Shown here one piece after another: positions 6,221-7,989 of a DNA stretch of 7,989 bases. Under the pieces are notes generated by a model. It was given only the letters and a program-made list of their open reading frames with translations, did no database searches and was not told the DNA's origin. Each line of letters starts with the position of its first letter. The first letter of the stretch is position 1. The position numbers and the translations under genes were made by a program. The stretch comes from WLWS01 sp964639535 (lineage in GTDB: Bacteria > Pseudomonadota > Gammaproteobacteria > Eutrophobiales > Eutrophobiaceae): contig CAZXDV010000139.1 of the NCBI GenBank assembly GCA_964639535.1, positions 1 through 7,989 on the forward strand, written 5' to 3'.

Positions 6221-6748
6221 ATGTTTGAATTTCAGCCCACGCTTCAAGGCAAGCTGGTCACTATTCGACCAGTAGCGAAAAACGATTGGGAACAGATGTA
6301 CCAGGCTGCATCTGACCCTGCCGTGTGGGCACTTCATCCGGCAAACGACCGTTATAAAGAAGAGGTATTTCGCAGTTACTTTGATGGTGCACTGGAAAGC
6401 GGGTCAGCCTTTTCGATCATTGATAAAGCCTCGGGAAAGATATGTGGCTCAAGCCGCTACCACGGTCTTGACCTTAACTTAAGCGAAATCGAAATTGGCT
6501 GGACCTTTCTCGGTACTGACTACTGGGGTGGTACATACAATGCAGAGGTGAAAGCGTTAATGCTGAATCACGCCTTTCAATACGTTGATACTGTCATCTT
6601 CTGGATCGGTGAAACCAATGCAAGGTCTAGAAAAGCCGTTGAAAAAATAGGCGCTTCCCTTCGCGAAGGTATACAAACACGTGAAATAGGCGGCGACAGT
6701 CCGCACGTGGTTTATGAAATAAAGAAAGAAAACTGGGAATCCCGGTGA
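6221..6748 (+). CDS. GNAT family N-acetyltransferase (RimJ/RimL-like)
   Basis: A 175-residue acetyl-CoA-dependent acetyltransferase. The N-terminus (LQGKLVTIRPV) is the usual first strand of the RimJ/RimL branch. Central features are EIGWTFLGTDYWGGTYNAEVK, with W102-G103-G104-T105-Y106-N107 near the acetyl-CoA pyrophosphate loop, and N133-ARSRKAVEKIGA-145, the well-conserved helix of this branch. Members acetylate ribosomal protein N-termini, amino acids, polyamines or antibiotics, and sequence alone does not tell which. No strong Shine-Dalgarno sequence is present before ATG 6221. The stop overlaps the start of the permease gene (GTGA), so the two are probably translated together, pointing to a small-molecule rather than ribosomal substrate. 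This last point is inference. Confidence 0.88.
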   Translation: MFEFQPTLQGKLVTIRPVAKNDWEQMYQAASDPAVWALHPANDRYKEEVFRSYFDGALESGSAFSIIDKASGKICGSSRYHGLDLNLSEIEIGWTFLGTDYWGGTYNAEVKALMLNHAFQYVDTVIFWIGETNARSRKAVEKIGASLREGIQTREIGGDSPHVVYEIKKENWESR

Positions 6749-7989
6749 ACACAGTCGAGGATACTCACACCCTGAAGCGTAGCATAGGCTTCTCTCTTCT
6801 CACCCTGTACGGACTGGGGACTATCCTTGGTGCCGGTATTTACGTGCTGGTGGGCAAGGTGGCCATCTATGCCGGGCTCTTTGCTCCCATCGCATTCCTG
6901 CTCGCGGCACTCCTGGCTGGACTCAGTGGCTACAGCTACGCCGCGCTCAGCTCACGCTACCCCAGGAGCGCCGGTGAAGCAGTTTACATCCAGGCAGCCT
7001 TTGAAATTCGTATCCTCTCGACAATCGTAGGCTGGATGGTCATCCTTACCGGGGTTGTCAGCGCGGCCACCATTTCCAACGGTTTCGTAGGCTATCTCCA
7101 GGTCTTTGTGAATATCACTGATTTCTGGGCAATCACCCTGTTAATTATTTCTATGACCCTGCTCGCGGTCTGGGGCGTGACGGAGTCAGTCATTGCCACC
7201 GCCGTAACCACGGTGATGGGAATCATTGGCCTGCTACTTATCCTTGCGTTTAGTACACCGGCATTTCTTACACTACCTGGACGCATTGCTGAAATAACCC
7301 CACCTCTGCTGGACGGTGGTGCCTGGTTTGGAATATTACTGGGCGCCTTCCTGGCATTTTATGCCTTCATTGGCTTTGAAGACATGGTCAACATGGCCGA
7401 AGAAGTCAAGGAACCTGAGCACACCCTGCCCAGGGCTATCATAGCTGCCATCATAATTAGCAGCCTGTTTTATTACTTAATCGCCCTCGCTGCAATATTA
7501 CAGTTGCCACTTGCCGAACTATCCGCCAGCAAGGCACCAATGGCCGATATCATGAACAAGCATAGCCGGGAAGCCGCGTGGTTCATCAGCCTCATTAGCC
7601 TTGCGGCTGTTGTTAATGGAGCCCTGGTACAGATCATAATGGGTGCCCGCGTGCTTTACGGAATGGGTAAGCAATCCCTCGCACCCGCATGGCTGGCAAC
7701 AGTGCATCCTCGCTTCAAGACGCCGTACATTGCCACGCTGATTATCGGCTTTGTAGTCTGGCTGCTGGCTACGAGCCTTGACCTGACTACGCTGGCTAAA
7801 ACCACCAGCTTCATTATCCTGCTGGTATTCCTGCTAGTGAACGTGGCGCTTCTTAAAATTGTACGAAAAGAAGGCACAGCCCCGGAAAAAGCCATGCATG
7901 TCAACATCCTGGTCCCCATGCTGGGTGCTTTAATGTGCCTGGTTTTCCTGGGTGTCCAGGTTTACCAGGTGATGCTTGGAGGCGGCTCA
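6745..7989 (+). CDS. APC family amino-acid permease, 3' end cut by window
   Basis: An open frame of 415 codons runs from GTG 6745 to the window end without a stop. It encodes a polytopic inner-membrane protein, probably with 12 membrane segments. The first has GLGTILGAGIYVLVGK (from residue 23), the unwound substrate-binding TM1 of the APC superfamily. The sixth ends in GFEDMVNMAEEVKEP (from residue 210) followed by LPRAI, the most conserved APC signature. The final visible hydrophobic stretch (VNILVPMLGALMCLVFLGV) probably is the last membrane helix, so only a short tail is missing. The overall pattern resembles YfnA/CAT-like transporters of neutral or cationic amino acids; the actual substrate is unknown. 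GTG 6745 is supported by GGGA at 6735-6738, a 6-base spacing, the 4-base overlap with the acetyltransferase stop, and a normal distance to TM1. Confidence 0.9.
   Translation, partial: MNTVEDTHTLKRSIGFSLLTLYGLGTILGAGIYVLVGKVAIYAGLFAPIAFLLAALLAGLSGYSYAALSSRYPRSAGEAVYIQAAFEIRILSTIVGWMVILTGVVSAATISNGFVGYLQVFVNITDFWAITLLIISMTLLAVWGVTESVIATAVTTVMGIIGLLLILAFSTPAFLTLPGRIAEITPPLLDGGAWFGILLGAFLAFYAFIGFEDMVNMAEEVKEPEHTLPRAIIAAIIISSLFYYLIALAAILQLPLAELSASKAPMADIMNKHSREAAWFISLISLAAVVNGALVQIIMGARVLYGMGKQSLAPAWLATVHPRFKTPYIATLIIGFVVWLLATSLDLTTLAKTTSFIILLVFLLVNVALLKIVRKEGTAPEKAMHVNILVPMLGALMCLVFLGVQVYQVMLGGGS

Overview
The window looks like a piece of a gammaproteobacterial chromosome. GC content is intermediate (about half, by eye), genes are tightly packed on both strands, and the FieF-like transporter and glutathione reductase closely resemble enterobacterial counterparts at their key residues. 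No transposase, integrase, tRNA, rRNA or CRISPR array is visible. The species cannot be named from this sequence; an uncultured marine or aquatic gammaproteobacterium is only a guess.

Layout. (1) Positions 1-1648 (+): the 3' end of a TVP38/TMEM64-type membrane protein gene, overlapped by 11 bases by a flavoprotein disulfide reductase of the dihydrolipoamide dehydrogenase/mercuric-reductase-like group. (2) 1655-2536 (-): a FieF/YiiP-type zinc/iron efflux transporter, convergent with the reductase and only 6 bases from it. (3) 2631-3980 (+): glutathione reductase (gor), divergent from the transporter across a short AT-rich gap that contains a good minus-strand promoter. (4) 4080-5165 (-): a Rieske non-haem iron oxygenase alpha subunit, convergent with gor. 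(5) 5343-6179 (+): a class I SAM-dependent methyltransferase starting at TTG. (6) 6221-6748 (+): a GNAT (RimJ/RimL-like) N-acetyltransferase. (7) 6745 to the window end (+): an APC-family amino-acid permease, joined to the acetyltransferase by a 4-base GTGA overlap and cut by the window edge.

How the genes may work together. The left half reads as a redox and metal homeostasis neighbourhood: two distinct FAD disulfide reductases on either side of a divalent-metal exporter. The right half holds three co-oriented genes for methyl transfer, acetyl transfer and amino-acid-type transport, with an orphan Rieske oxygenase diverging from them. That the right half handles one amino-acid or amine-like metabolite is inference from gene order only.

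I found no clear new defence or mobile system. The points most worth a second look are a Tyr in place of the catalytic His in the first reductase, unusual iron-ligand spacing (HxxxH) in the Rieske oxygenase, the overlapping promoter elements between fieF and gor, and the methyltransferase-acetyltransferase-permease group.
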